A stretch of 64,000 nucleotides of DNA, taken from Qipengyuania gaetbuli. Its GTDB lineage: Bacteria > Pseudomonadota > Alphaproteobacteria > Sphingomonadales > Sphingomonadaceae. Under the pieces are notes generated by a model, which saw only the letters and a program-made list of their open reading frames with translations, did no database searches and was not told the DNA's origin. The stretch is from positions 930,001 through 994,000 of the forward strand of contig NZ_JAIUZO010000002.1 in assembly GCF_020171365.1 (NCBI RefSeq), written 5' to 3'. Positions 45,036 through 54,463 of this stretch are shown here, piece after piece; position 1 is the stretch's first letter, and each line of letters starts with the position of its first letter. The position numbers were made by a program, and so were the translations under genes.

Positions 45036-45728
45036 ATGACTACCCGCAAGCAGGGTTTGGGGCGCACGCTCAAGCTGGCCTCCGTACCCGTAATCCTCGC
45101 AAGCCTCGCCGCTTGCGCTACGCCGTTCAAGGCCGACGTGACCCGTTTCGAAACGCAGCTTCCCGCCCCCACGGGCGAAAGCTTCTTCGTGGTGGCCGAC
45201 GATCCGGCACTGGCCGGCGGTCTCGAATTTTCCATGTACGCCGACCAGGTCGAAGCGCAGATGGAGCGTCTCGGCTATGCGCAGGCCGCATCGGCCGATG
45301 CCGCCACCCTGCTGGTCCGGTTCGATTACGGCGTCGACAAGGGCCGTGAGCGCGTGCGCACGACCGGCTTTGCCGACCCGTTCTACGACCCGTGGTACGG
45401 CTATCGCGGCTATTACGGCTCGCGCTACTATCGCACCCGCTCGGGCTTCTACCGGCCGCGCTATCTCGGTAGCCGCTGGGGCTTCGGCTTCTACGACCCG
45501 TGGTTCGGCAGCCCGGAGGTGACCAGCTACACCGTCTATACCAGCGGTATCGACATGAAGATCGACCGCGCCGCCACAGGCGAGCGGCTGTTCGAAGGCA
45601 AGGCGCAGGCCCTGTCGACCTCGAACCGCCTGCAGTACCTTGTCCCGAACCTGGTCGAGGCCATGTTCACCGACTTCCCGGGCAATTCGGGCGAGACGGT
45701 GCGCATCTCGATCAAGCCGGAAAAGTAA
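45036..45728 (+). CDS. DUF4136 lipoprotein
   Basis: A 230-residue envelope lipoprotein. The signal ends with SLAACATPF and Cys near residue 28. The domain of DUF4136 type is recognisable by the long Tyr/Gly/Arg-rich middle (YDPWYGYRGYYGSRYYRTRS) and the C-terminal VPNLVEAMFTDFPG. The ATG at 45036 follows AAGGACC. Function unknown; such proteins are common in sphingomonads. It is followed by a palindrome and a terminator. Confidence 0.85.
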   Translation: MTTRKQGLGRTLKLASVPVILASLAACATPFKADVTRFETQLPAPTGESFFVVADDPALAGGLEFSMYADQVEAQMERLGYAQAASADAATLLVRFDYGVDKGRERVRTTGFADPFYDPWYGYRGYYGSRYYRTRSGFYRPRYLGSRWGFGFYDPWFGSPEVTSYTVYTSGIDMKIDRAATGERLFEGKAQALSTSNRLQYLVPNLVEAMFTDFPGNSGETVRISIKPEK

Positions 45729-45761
45729 CAGTCCGCCGCTCCATGTGAGCGGACCGATATC

Positions 45762-45814
45762 GCCTCCCCGCGGGGAGGCACACGAAGGGCGGCCATGGAT
45801 CGGGCCGCCCTTTT
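45762..45814 (+). terminator. Palindrome and Rho-independent terminator
   Basis: GCCTCCCCG-CGGGGAGGC is a perfect palindrome at 45762-45779. AAGGGCGGCC pairs with GGCCGCCCTT across an 8-base loop at 45785-45812 and is followed by TT, giving four T residues in total. This ends the DUF4136 transcript and lies before the convergent winged-helix gene. Confidence 0.75.
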
Positions 45815-45824
45815 CGTATCCCCT

Positions 45825-46820
45825 TCAGCCGCGCGCCGCGATCCGGTGGGCAGCGGCGATAGAGGTGGTGAACAAGACGGCTTCGAACAGGATGGTCCCC
45901 GTGCCGAGCGCGAATGAACCCAGACCGTCGAGCAGCAGGCGCGAATCGGGGAAGCGGCCCTGCAGTTCGTGGAGGCTTCCGGCAAACAGGCGTCCCCCGG
46001 CAATCGCGATGAGTGTGCCTGCCGCAAGTCCCGCGGCGAGCGTGCCTGCCGATCTGCCTATTGCGCTCGCCCGTGACCTTGCCAGCGCCGCGCCCGTCCC
46101 GGCGGCCAGCCCCAGCACCAGACCTTCGAACAGACCCGTGACCTGCCCCAGTGACTGGCCGGTCAACAAGGCCACTCCGTCGAGGCTGAGCACCTTGCCG
46201 AAACCGCCGACGACGAGACCGCCGAGTCCTGCCCCAGCGACCAGCCAGAGCGGCGTTTGGGGCGCAAGCGTGCGCGCGGCTGCCATGCCCAGCCCGATGC
46301 CCGCCCCGCCCAGCACGCCGAGGCAGGCGGCCAGAAGTGCGAGGAGCAGCGCCGCCTGCCCGCTCCCGCTTGCCGCGATGCCGTAGACGAGGCCGCCGAC
46401 CATCCCCGCTGCCCCGCCGCCCAGCGTCGTCGCCCCGGCAAGGCGGCCGGCAGCGCTGCGTGCTGGCGTGAGCGTAGGCTGCTCATGCGACGGTGCGCCG
46501 TCATCGACCTCGCACAGGAAGCGGTAGCCGTGCTTGGGCACCGTCTGGATGAAACGCGGGGCCGATGCCTCGTCCTCCAGCGCGCGGCGCAGCGTGCGCA
46601 CGCACTGGGTCAGCGCCTCGTCGGTGACGGGAATGCCCTGCCACACCTCGTCCATGAAGCGGTCCTTGGTGACGAGCGCGCCGCGCGCCTCGACCAGCAG
46701 CACCAGCGCATCGAAATAGCGGCTGCCCAGCTCCACCGGCTCGCCCGCGCGCGCCAGCCGGCGGTTCGCCAGGTCGAGCGTGAAGGCGTCGAACCGCAGG
46801 ATGTCGGGTGTGTCTCCCAT
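45825..46820 (-). CDS. CadC-like regulator with membrane C-terminus
   Basis: A 331-residue protein. OmpR-type winged-helix at the N-terminus, about 5-108 (FDAFTLDLANRRLARAGEPV, DEALTQCVRTLRRALEDEA, IQTVPKHGYRFLCEV). The rest is Gly/Ala-rich and hydrophobic, with about six membrane segments (ATTLGGGAAGMVGGLVYG, LLLALLAACLGVLGGAG, and others). This is one-component signalling from the membrane, as in CadC, but with multiple membrane segments in place of a periplasmic sensor domain. It is divergent from the small membrane protein at 46945, which may be its target. Signal unknown. Confidence 0.85.
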   Translation of the reverse strand: MGDTPDILRFDAFTLDLANRRLARAGEPVELGSRYFDALVLLVEARGALVTKDRFMDEVWQGIPVTDEALTQCVRTLRRALEDEASAPRFIQTVPKHGYRFLCEVDDGAPSHEQPTLTPARSAAGRLAGATTLGGGAAGMVGGLVYGIAASGSGQAALLLALLAACLGVLGGAGIGLGMAAARTLAPQTPLWLVAGAGLGGLVVGGFGKVLSLDGVALLTGQSLGQVTGLFEGLVLGLAAGTGAALARSRASAIGRSAGTLAAGLAAGTLIAIAGGRLFAGSLHELQGRFPDSRLLLDGLGSFALGTGTILFEAVLFTTSIAAAHRIAARG

Positions 46821-46944
46821 CGCCAGACGCTTAGGCGATGAGGCGGGCGTGATGAAGGGTTTCAGTGATTGCTCACGAATTGCTCATGCCGCTTATCACC
46901 GTTTCGGGCAGGCCGCGTCCATTGCTACACGAGGACGCAGGACC

Positions 46945-47475
46945 ATGACCCAAGACAGGATTTCGAACCGCGGCTGGCTGAACGGCTGGCGCATTGCCGG
47001 ATGGGGCGCGCTGCTGGCGCTGCTCGCCCTACCCGCCATCGCGATGCAATTCACCGCCGAAGTCCGGTGGACGGGGACCGACTTCGTATTTGCGACCATC
47101 CTGCTATGTGCCCTTGGAGGGGGCGTCGAACTTGCGGTGCGCATGGGCAAGGGCGCATGGCACCGGGCCGGCCTGATCGCGGCCGCGCTGGCCGGTTTTG
47201 CAACCGTCTGGATCAATGCCGCAGTCGGCATCATCGGAGAGGGAGCGATCAATGCCGCCTTCCCCGTCATGACCCTCATCGCGCTAGTCGCCAGCCTCGC
47301 CATGCGGCTGCGGGCGCGCCCGATGATGCGGGTGTGCATGGCCATGGCGACAGGCGTGCTGGCAGTAGGCCTTGCGGCCGAATACACATCGCAGCCGGAC
47401 TGGGGCCCGGTGCTATTCTTCGTGGCAGTGTGGTCGGTGCCTGCCTTACTGCTCCATCTCGCTTCGCGCGAGTAA
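46945..47475 (+). CDS. Small multi-pass membrane protein
   Basis: A 176-residue membrane protein with about five segments (WGALLALLALPAIAMQF, VFATILLCALGGGVELAV, AGLIAAALAGFATVWI, VMTLIALVASLAMRL, GPVLFFVAVWSVPALLL). No domain I recognise. ATG 46945 follows GCAGGACC. It is divergent from the CadC-like regulator gene across about 125 bases, which suggests a regulatory pair. Confidence 0.75.
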   Translation: MTQDRISNRGWLNGWRIAGWGALLALLALPAIAMQFTAEVRWTGTDFVFATILLCALGGGVELAVRMGKGAWHRAGLIAAALAGFATVWINAAVGIIGEGAINAAFPVMTLIALVASLAMRLRARPMMRVCMAMATGVLAVGLAAEYTSQPDWGPVLFFVAVWSVPALLLHLASRE

Positions 47476-47481
47476 GGCCCG

Positions 47482-47943
47482 TCAGACGAGCTTCGCGTGT
47501 CCGCCGGTAGAGCCGAAACCGCCGGCACCGCGGCTGGTATCGTCGAGTTCCTCGACCTCGTCCCAGGCGGCCTGCACTACTGGGGCGAGCACCAGCTGCG
47601 CGATGCGATCACCGCGCGCGATGGCGAAATTGTCCGGCCCGTGGTTGATCAGGATGACCTTCAGCTCGCCGCGATAGTCGCTGTCGATCGTGCCCGGCGT
47701 ATTGGGCACGGTGATGCCATGCTTGAGCGCAAGGCCCGAGCGCGGGCGGACCTGGATTTCGAAGCCTTCGGGAATCGCCATAGCAAGACCGGTCGCGACC
47801 GCATGGCGCTGGCCCGGCTTGAGCGTCACCGCTTCGGCAGAGAGCACGTCCATGCCCGCTGCCCCGCCGGTTGCGTAATGCGGAAGGTCGAGGCCGTGCC
47901 CGTGGGGCAGGCGCTTCACCTTCACGCCGACCGGATCAGTCAT
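47482..47943 (-). CDS. dut: dUTP diphosphatase
   Basis: Trimeric dUTPase of 153 residues that removes dUTP. The five motifs are present: [56 protein letters not shown] and the C-terminal lid [11 protein letters not shown]. It overlaps the coaBC stop. This is the canonical housekeeping enzyme, useful as a contrast to the altered dCTP-deaminase/dUTPase-fold protein in the island. Confidence 0.97.
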   Translation of the reverse strand: MTDPVGVKVKRLPHGHGLDLPHYATGGAAGMDVLSAEAVTLKPGQRHAVATGLAMAIPEGFEIQVRPRSGLALKHGITVPNTPGTIDSDYRGELKVILINHGPDNFAIARGDRIAQLVLAPVVQAAWDEVEELDDTSRGAGGFGSTGGHAKLV

Positions 47944-49651
47944 GCTCGTCCTCTTCCGGCGTTTCGACCAGTGCTTCGGCGGCGCGGCGCACCAGTTCGC
48001 GGGCGACGTCGTCCTTGGCCATCTCGGGCAGGCTTTCGACGCCCTTGCTGGTGACGATGTGGACCTGGTTGAGATCGCCGCCCATCACGCTTTCGCCCAC
48101 GGCGCCCGACACGTTGTTGGCGATGATCCAGTCCGCGCCCTTGCGCTTGCGCTTGGTCTTGGCGTTCTCGACCACGTTTTCCGTCTCGGCCGCAAAACCG
48201 ATGAGCAGGTGCGGACGCTTGCGACCCGCAGCCACGGCGGCGAGGATATCGGGGTTTTCGGCAAGGATGAGCGCCGGCGGGGCGGAGCCGCGCTTCTTCA
48301 TCTTCTCGTTGGCGACGTGCTTGCTCTTCCAGTCGGCCACGGCGGCGACCATGAAGGCGGCATCCGCGGGCAGCGCATTGCGCACTTCCTCGGCCATGTC
48401 CTCTGCCGTTTCGACATCGATGCGGTCGACGCCCGGAGGGGTCGGCAGGTGCACCGGCCCGGCGACCAGCGTGACGCGCGCGCCAGCGGCGGCAGCCATG
48501 GCGGCAATCGCAAAGCCCTGCTTCCCGCTGGACCGGTTGGCGATGTAGCGGACCGGGTCGATCGGCTCACGCGTCGGGCCCGCTGTGACCAGCACGTGCT
48601 TGCCGTAAAGCGGGCGGTGTTCGGGATCGGGATCGAATTCGGGCTGGCCGGCAAGCGGGGAGTCGTCGAAATCGACCTCCTGCGTCTGCACGTCGTCCGC
48701 GACCGGCTGCGGCATGGCGCGGGCATCCTTGCGCGCAACCGTGTGATTGAGCGCCTCGGGATCGATCGGTGGTGCGGCTGCGGCCCCGCCCTTCTTTGCG
48801 AGCAGCGGTCCGGCGAGGTCGGGATCGATCTCGGTATTCTCGACCAGCGCCTCGGCATCGAGCATTTCGGGTTCGGGCAGGTCCTCGAGCTCTTCGTATT
48901 CCTGCTCGATTTCCTCGTGCGTGCGCTTGGCGGTGGAACGCGGGATGATCATCGACAACAGGCCGCCAAGGCCGCCGCCGGTCTTCTCCAGCTCTTCCTC
49001 TTCTTCCGGCTCCAGCGCCTCCACCTCGGGCTCGGCTTCCGCTTTCTTCTTCTTGGAAGCGGGCGGGGCGAGCTGCGGCGCGGGCGCGGCGAGTTCGGGC
49101 AGGTCGATGTCTATTTCGAGTTCGGCCGCGATCTTCTGCAGGATGGCGACCGGTTCGGGCAGGCGGCCGGGGCCGAATTCACCGCAGGCCATCGGGCCTT
49201 CGTCCGGGTCCATCACGCGCACGCCTGCCTGGCGCAGCCAGTCGGCATTGCGCTGGGTGGCGGAATGCTCCCACATCTTCACGTTCATCGCGGGCACGGT
49301 CAGCACCGGCTTGTCGGTCGCGAGGATCAGCGTGGTGGCCAGATCGTCGGCAATGCCTGCCGCCATCTTGGCGAGCAGGTCCGCCGTGGCGGGACACACG
49401 ACCACGAGGTCGGCATCGCGCGAAAGCTGGATATGGCCCATCTCGACCTCGTCCTTGAGATCGAAGAGCGAGGTGTAGACCTTCTTGCCCGACAGCGCGG
49501 CGAGCGCCATCGGCGTGACGAACTGCTGGCCGCCTTCGGTCAGCACGCAGGTCACTTCGCCGCCCGCCTTGCGGATCAGGCGCACGAGTTCGCACGACTT
49601 GTAGGCCGCGATACCGCCGCCGATGACGAGCAGGATCCGGGGCCCGCTCAC
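47936..49651 (-). CDS. coaBC: Bifunctional CoaBC with unusually long linker
   Basis: Phosphopantothenoylcysteine decarboxylase and phosphopantothenate-cysteine ligase of coenzyme A synthesis, 571 residues. CoaC part at about 1-180: [20 protein letters not shown], catalytic-type His in [36 protein letters not shown]. CoaB part at about 350-570: [18 protein letters not shown] and [10 protein letters not shown], then DFIVAAVADW-like [12 protein letters not shown]. Between them is an acidic, Pro/Ala-rich stretch of about 170 residues that usual enzymes of about 400 residues do not have. GTG 49651 with GGAAGG upstream is the start. It overlaps dut. Confidence 0.93.
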   Translation of the reverse strand: MSGPRILLVIGGGIAAYKSCELVRLIRKAGGEVTCVLTEGGQQFVTPMALAALSGKKVYTSLFDLKDEVEMGHIQLSRDADLVVVCPATADLLAKMAAGIADDLATTLILATDKPVLTVPAMNVKMWEHSATQRNADWLRQAGVRVMDPDEGPMACGEFGPGRLPEPVAILQKIAAELEIDIDLPELAAPAPQLAPPASKKKKAEAEPEVEALEPEEEEELEKTGGGLGGLLSMIIPRSTAKRTHEEIEQEYEELEDLPEPEMLDAEALVENTEIDPDLAGPLLAKKGGAAAAPPIDPEALNHTVARKDARAMPQPVADDVQTQEVDFDDSPLAGQPEFDPDPEHRPLYGKHVLVTAGPTREPIDPVRYIANRSSGKQGFAIAAMAAAAGARVTLVAGPVHLPTPPGVDRIDVETAEDMAEEVRNALPADAAFMVAAVADWKSKHVANEKMKKRGSAPPALILAENPDILAAVAAGRKRPHLLIGFAAETENVVENAKTKRKRKGADWIIANNVSGAVGESVMGGDLNQVHIVTSKGVESLPEMAKDDVARELVRRAAEALVETPEEDEHD

Positions 49652-49837
49652 GCGCCCTTCCCCGTCACGATGGTCCTGCGCGGCGTCCGCGCTGATCGGC
49701 TGGTGCATTCCCATTGCGTCATCGTTGCGCTTGCTAGCGCCCCCTGTCCGTCATTGCCAGCACGCAAAACGCGCGCGATTGCCCGAATACCCATGGCACC
49801 CTATGGTTTAAAAAAAGGAAACGGAGGGGTTTCGCAG

Positions 49838-50221
49838 ATGAATTTCATTCTCGCATCGCTGATTGCGCTGGGCGCATTGCTCGACCTGGTGCTGGGCGTC
49901 AGCTTTCTCGTCGACCCGGCGCTGGCCGGCGTCGACTTCGGCCTGACGGCAACAGGCGCGATGGGATTGTCCGCCATGCGCGGCGATTTCACCGCTTTCT
50001 TCCTCGTCTCGGCCATCTTCATGGGCTGGGGGGCATGGAAGCGGCGCGGCGACGTGCTGCTGCCGGCACTGATGTTGTTTGCCATCGCCTTCACCGGCCG
50101 GCTGGTGAATCTTTTTGTGGTCGGGACGTATGACGGCTGGTGGCAGCCGATAACGGTCGAGGCGCTCCACGTTGCAGTGCTGGCTTTCGCCATGCTGCAG
50201 TGGCGGGGCAATCCGGCCTAG
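49838..50221 (+). CDS. Small four-helix membrane protein
   Basis: A 127-residue integral membrane protein hidden at the 3' end of a long non-coding open frame. Segments: LASLIALGALLDLVLGVSFL, DFTAFFLVSAIFMGWGAW, LLPALMLFAIAFTGRLVN and VEALHVAVLAFAMLQW. It resembles the DUF4345 type. The ATG at 49838 is set by a perfect GGAGGGG seven bases upstream. Convergent with ubiB (four-base overlap). Function unknown. Confidence 0.8.
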   Translation: MNFILASLIALGALLDLVLGVSFLVDPALAGVDFGLTATGAMGLSAMRGDFTAFFLVSAIFMGWGAWKRRGDVLLPALMLFAIAFTGRLVNLFVVGTYDGWWQPITVEALHVAVLAFAMLQWRGNPA

Positions 50222-51780
50222 CCGATCCAGCCCTGCGCGGCGGCCAGCCAGCCGGCCAGCCCGGCGCCTGCCGCCACCACCAGGTAGCCCAGCAGTCCGC
50301 GGCTGCGTTCGCGGCGCGCGCGCCGTTCCCACATCAGCTCGACCTCGGGCAGCGGGGGCGGTTCGGGCGCGCCGCCCTTGGGCGGGTAGCGTTCCTCTAT
50401 CCGGCGCACGAGTTCCGGAATGCGCAGCAGCGTTTCCGTATCGGTCCTGATACGGTCGGCAATCGCCGCTTCCGGCCCAAGCTCGTCGCGGATCCAGCTG
50501 CGCACGTAAGGCGCGCTGGTGTCCCACATGTTGATCTGCGGGTTGAGCTGGGTGGCGATCCCTTCGACCATCACCATGGTTTTCTGCAGCAGCAGCAAGT
50601 GCGGCTGCGTCTGCATGTCGAAATCGCGGGTGATGGCGAACAGGCCGTCGAGCATCTGGCCGACCGACAATTCGCTCACCGGCTTGCCGCGCATGGGTTC
50701 GCCCACCGCCCTCAGCGCCGTCGCGAACTCGTCGACATTGTGATAGCTCGGCACGTATTGCGCCTCAAAATGGATTTCGGCGACGCGTTTGTAATTGCCC
50801 GTCGTCAGGCCGTAGAGGATTTCCGCCAGCCACATCCGCGCCTGCCGGTCGATGCGGCCCATGATCCCGAAATCGATCGCCGCGATGGTCCCGTCCGGTT
50901 TCACGAACAGGTTCCCCTGGTGCATGTCGGCATGGAAGAAACCGGCCGCGATCGCCTGCTTCAGGAAGGCGAGGACGAGGCGGCTGGCGAGTTCTTCGGT
51001 ATTATGACCTGCGGCCTTCAACGCCTCGACATTGCTGATCTTGATGCCGTCGATCCAGTCGACCGTCATCACGCGGCCGTTGGTGCGATCCCAGTCGATG
51101 CCCGGGATCTCGTAGCCTTCGGTACCGACCATGTGTTCGGCCAGTTCCGACGCGCTTGCCGCCTCGCGCCGCAGGTCTAGTTCGCGATTGGTCCAACGCT
51201 TGAAGTTGGCGATGACGAGGCGCGGCCGCAGGCGCGCGGCCTCGCCGCCCATCGCCTCGACATGGGCGGCAGCCCATTCGTAGGTGTCGATGTCCTTGGC
51301 GAACTGTTCGCGCACGCCCGGGCGCAGCACCTTGACCGCGACCTGCCGGCCTTCGGTTGTGACCGCGCGGTGGACCTGCGCGATCGAAGCCGCACCCACG
51401 GGCACGGGGTCGAATTCGGAATAGAGGCTTTCAAGCGGCTGCTCGAAGCTTGCCTCGATGCTCGCCTTGATCTTGTCGAAGCCGACCGGCGGCAGGTCGT
51501 CCTGCAGTTTCAGCAAATTGCGCGCGGCATCCTCGCCCACGAGATCGGGACGTGTCGCGAGCGTCTGGCCGAGCTTGATCGCAGCCGGGCCGATGTCGCG
51601 GAAGGCGCCTGCGTAGTCCGGCTGGCGCGATTTGATCGTGCCGATGCTGAACAGGGCAATCAGGCGCTTCACCGGAGGCGGGGTGTTCGGATCGTTCTGG
51701 ATTCCGCGCAGGGCACCATGGCGCGCGAGGATGCGCGCCCAACGACCTAGTCGCCAGATATGCGTTGCGGGGCGTGCCAC
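50218..51780 (-). CDS. ubiB: UbiB-family ATPase/kinase-like protein
   Basis: Aarf/UbiB protein needed for ubiquinone synthesis, 520 residues. Signature KxGQ motif KLGQTLATRPDLVG, the Ala-rich nucleotide loop VPVGAASIAQVHRAV, RQVAVKVLRPG with the ATP-binding Lys, FFHADMHQGNLFV and AIDFGIMGR. It ends in a C-terminal membrane segment (GLLGYLVVAAGAGLAGWLAA). The GTG at 51780, two bases after the ubiE stop, matches the family start; a GTG five codons upstream is possible. Operon with ubiE. Confidence 0.95.
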   Translation of the reverse strand: MARPATHIWRLGRWARILARHGALRGIQNDPNTPPPVKRLIALFSIGTIKSRQPDYAGAFRDIGPAAIKLGQTLATRPDLVGEDAARNLLKLQDDLPPVGFDKIKASIEASFEQPLESLYSEFDPVPVGAASIAQVHRAVTTEGRQVAVKVLRPGVREQFAKDIDTYEWAAAHVEAMGGEAARLRPRLVIANFKRWTNRELDLRREAASASELAEHMVGTEGYEIPGIDWDRTNGRVMTVDWIDGIKISNVEALKAAGHNTEELASRLVLAFLKQAIAAGFFHADMHQGNLFVKPDGTIAAIDFGIMGRIDRQARMWLAEILYGLTTGNYKRVAEIHFEAQYVPSYHNVDEFATALRAVGEPMRGKPVSELSVGQMLDGLFAITRDFDMQTQPHLLLLQKTMVMVEGIATQLNPQINMWDTSAPYVRSWIRDELGPEAAIADRIRTDTETLLRIPELVRRIEERYPPKGGAPEPPPLPEVELMWERRARRERSRGLLGYLVVAAGAGLAGWLAAAQGWIG

Positions 51781-51782
51781 CC

Positions 51783-52514
51783 TTAGACTTTCCACCCCGA
51801 ATGGATCGCGACGAGGCCGCCCATGATCGGCTCGACCCGCGTGTTCACGAAACCGGCGTCACGGATCATGCCTTCGAAAGCGGGCATGTCAGGGAAGCGG
51901 CGGATCGATTCGATGAGGTAGCGGTAGCTGTCCTCGTCGCCCGCGATGGCCTTGCCGATCTGCGGCACCAGCTTGTGCGAATAGAGGTCGTAGGCTTCCT
52001 TGAAGCCCGGCCATTCGACGGTCGAGAATTCGAGGCAGTAAAAGCGACCGCCGTATTTCAGCACGCGGTGCGCCTCTTTCAGCGCCTTGTCGATGTGCGT
52101 CACGTTCCGGATACCGAAGGCGATGGTATAGGCATCGAAGATCCGGCTGGAGAAGGTCAGTTCCTCGGCGTTCTGCCGGCTCCAGACGAGGCCGTCGATC
52201 CCGCGCTCCATCGCGCGTTCGATGCCGACGTCCAGCATGTCCTGGTTGATGTCGGACACGGTCACGCTGGCACCCTTGGCAGCCATGCGGAAGGCGATGT
52301 CGCCCGTGCCGCCCGCCATGTCGAGGATCGCTTCGCCCGGCTGCGGCTTGACGCGCTTGACGAAGCGGTCCTTCCACAACCGGTGCATGCCCGCGCTCAT
52401 CGCGTCGTTCATGATGTCGTATTTGGCGGCGACATTGGAAAAGACCTCGCCCACGCGGCCGGTCTTCTCGCTGGCGTCGATGTCTTCGTAGCCGAAGGAA
52501 ACGGTGTCGTTCAT
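51783..52514 (-). CDS. ubiE: Ubiquinone/menaquinone C-methyltransferase
   Basis: SAM-dependent C-methyltransferase, 243 residues. Diagnostic VFSNVAAKYDIMNDAMSAGM near residue 25, then WKDRFVKRVKPQPGEAILDM and AGGTGDIAFRMA, TIAFGIRNVTHIDKAL and EFSTVEWP. The ATG at 52514 (MNDTVSFGY) is the family start. It is first in the ubiE-ubiB operon and divergent from mutM. Confidence 0.96.
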   Translation of the reverse strand: MNDTVSFGYEDIDASEKTGRVGEVFSNVAAKYDIMNDAMSAGMHRLWKDRFVKRVKPQPGEAILDMAGGTGDIAFRMAAKGASVTVSDINQDMLDVGIERAMERGIDGLVWSRQNAEELTFSSRIFDAYTIAFGIRNVTHIDKALKEAHRVLKYGGRFYCLEFSTVEWPGFKEAYDLYSHKLVPQIGKAIAGDEDSYRYLIESIRRFPDMPAFEGMIRDAGFVNTRVEPIMGGLVAIHSGWKV

Positions 52515-52570
52515 GGGGGCGTGCCTTAGGGGGAATTGAGCGGAGCGCAAAGGGTGTTAGAGGGGTTTTC

Positions 52571-53386
52571 ATGCCCGAGTTACCTGAAGTCGAAACAACG
52601 GTGCGCGGCCTTGCGCGGTTCCTCGAGGGCGAGACGATCACCCGCGTGGTGGTCAACCGCCCCGACATGCGCCGCCCCTTCCCCGCCGATCTGGTGCAGG
52701 CGCTGACCGGCGCGAGCGTGACGCACCTGTCGCGCCGGGCGAAATACGGCCTCGTCCATACCAGCCGCGACCATGCGATGGTGTTTCACCTCGGCATGAG
52801 CGGGCGCTGGCGGATCGATCCGGGCGAGGACGACAAGCACGACCATCTCGTTCTCGAGACGGCTGGTCACCGCTTTGCGCTAAACGACCCGCGCCGTTTC
52901 GGCTCGGTGGACCTGATGACCAATAGCGAGCTGGTAACGTGGAAACCCTTCGCTGCGCTGGGGCCGGAACCGCTGGGCGATGCGCTGACCGCCGAACATT
53001 TGCGCGAAGAAACGCGCGGACGAAAACAGGCGATCAAGCTGCTGTTACTGGACCAGCGGATCGTGGCGGGCCTCGGCAATATCTACGTCTGCGAGGCGCT
53101 GTGGCGCAGCGGCATCCATCCGGGGAAGGCAGGCGGCAAGGTGACCATGCCGCAGCTGAGGCGCCTCGTCCCCGCCATTCGCGAGGTGCTCGAACAGTCG
53201 ATCCGCGACGGCGGCAGCACCTTGCGCGATTTCGCCCAGCCCGACGGAAACCTCGGCTATTTCGCCACCCGCTTCAGCGTCTACGGCCGCGAGGGCGAGC
53301 CCTGCCACCGCGAGGACGGCGGCACCATCCGCCGCATCGTGCAGGGCGGGCGGAGCACGTGGTTCTGCCCGGTCTGTCAGAGGTGA
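52571..53386 (+). CDS. mutM: Formamidopyrimidine-DNA glycosylase
   Basis: Removes 8-oxoguanine and ring-opened purines from DNA, 271 residues. Starts MPELPEVETTVRGLA with catalytic Pro2/Glu3. The Lys loop and LGMSGRWRI follow, then helix-two-turn-helix VAGLGNIYVCEALWRSGI and the C-terminal zinc finger (CHREDGG ... WFCPVCQR). GAGGGG precedes the ATG. Divergent from ubiE, as is common. Confidence 0.97.
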   Translation: MPELPEVETTVRGLARFLEGETITRVVVNRPDMRRPFPADLVQALTGASVTHLSRRAKYGLVHTSRDHAMVFHLGMSGRWRIDPGEDDKHDHLVLETAGHRFALNDPRRFGSVDLMTNSELVTWKPFAALGPEPLGDALTAEHLREETRGRKQAIKLLLLDQRIVAGLGNIYVCEALWRSGIHPGKAGGKVTMPQLRRLVPAIREVLEQSIRDGGSTLRDFAQPDGNLGYFATRFSVYGREGEPCHREDGGTIRRIVQGGRSTWFCPVCQR

Positions 53387-53402
53387 AAGCCTTCGTGGGG
53401 CG

Positions 53403-53705
53403 CTAAATTTTGGGGGGAGCCTCGTCGGGGATCTCTTCGTCACCACGAGGACTGCCGAAGAAAATATCGGTTAGTTCGCCGAGAAAACCGTGGAACACCT
53501 TCCAAACGAACCAAAATAGAAAACCAAACGCGACCATTCCCAGGCCACCGAGCGCGTCTTTTTTGGTATAACCCCACCCGAAACCGAACAGGAAATCACT
53601 TGCCGCCGCCATGGCAAATATGGCGGCCAGAGCGATCCACGCCGGAATGAAGAACTTGCCGAAAGTGCCGATCGATCGATGGCGCCGTTGAGCGTCGGTC
53701 TCCAT
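53403..53705 (-). CDS. Small membrane protein, unknown function
   Basis: A 100-residue protein with two hydrophobic segments (FFIPAWIALAAIFAMAAAS and GMVAFGFLFWFVWKVF) and an acidic, Pro-rich tail. No domain I recognise. ATG 53705 with AGGCGG upstream. Lower GC than its neighbours. It lies between mutM and the glutathione-transferase gene. Confidence 0.6.
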   Translation of the reverse strand: METDAQRRHRSIGTFGKFFIPAWIALAAIFAMAAASDFLFGFGWGYTKKDALGGLGMVAFGFLFWFVWKVFHGFLGELTDIFFGSPRGDEEIPDEAPPKI

Positions 53706-53716
53706 GCTTGTCCGCC

Positions 53717-54388
53717 TCACAAATCCAGCGCCGCGTATTCGCGGGGCGGGGGCAGGCCTTCCATCTTCTCGCTCAGCAGCGGGCGGAAGCTCGGGCGGCT
53801 CTTCATGACCATGTACCAGTCATGCGCCTGGTCGTGGCCTTTCCAGTCGATCGCGCCGAGGTAGTCGACCACCGATAGCTGCGCTGCGCAGGCGAGGTCG
53901 GCGAGGCTCAGCGTAGGTCCGGCCAGCCATTGCCGCGTGTCGACCAGCCAGTCGATATAGTCGAGGTGGCCGTGCAGCAGCTTGCCCATTTCGCGCAACA
54001 CGCGCCCGTCGGGCGACTGGCGCAGGACGAGGCGCTTCTTCATCTTCTCGTGCAGCGCGGGCGCGGTAACGTCGCCATAAAGGTTCTCGTCGAACAGGCT
54101 CACCAGCCGGCGGATTTCCGCGCGCTGGAGGGCATTGCCCGAGATCATCGGATTGCGATCGACCGTTTCCTCGAAGAATTCGCAGATCGCCTGGCTGTCG
54201 CTCAGCGCAACACGGCGGCCCGGGTCATGGAGCACCGGCGTGCGTCCGGCGGGATTGAGATGCCACAAGGCATCGCGCGCCTCCCACGGGTTTTCCCGCA
54301 CGAGTTCGTAAGCGATCGACTTTTCGCCCATCAGCAAACGCAGCTTGCGGCTGAAGGGACACAGGGGAAATTGGTGGAGCTGCCACAT
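53717..54388 (-). CDS. Glutathione S-transferase-like protein
   Basis: A 223-residue GST. The N-terminal thioredoxin fold (LHQFPLCPFSRKLRLLMGEK) has a CPFS motif resembling the active Cys group of omega/beta classes, and NPAGRTPVLHDP and LSDSQAICEFFEE complete the glutathione site. The C-terminal helical domain is present (AGPTLSLADLACAAQLSVVD). Substrate unknown. Confidence 0.92.
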   Translation of the reverse strand: MWQLHQFPLCPFSRKLRLLMGEKSIAYELVRENPWEARDALWHLNPAGRTPVLHDPGRRVALSDSQAICEFFEETVDRNPMISGNALQRAEIRRLVSLFDENLYGDVTAPALHEKMKKRLVLRQSPDGRVLREMGKLLHGHLDYIDWLVDTRQWLAGPTLSLADLACAAQLSVVDYLGAIDWKGHDQAHDWYMVMKSRPSFRPLLSEKMEGLPPPREYAALDL

Positions 54389-54463
54389 GCTTCACCGCCT
54401 ATGCGACAGCAGCGCGCGCCCGTCCACCGGGCAGGCGCATTTTGGCGGAAATTTACCCGTGGA

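Noticed and set aside
47942-49837. Upstream part of a 759-codon plus-strand frame
   Set aside because: It is antisense to coaBC. Only its last 127 codons, from the ATG at 49838 with a strong ribosome site, are a real membrane-protein gene.
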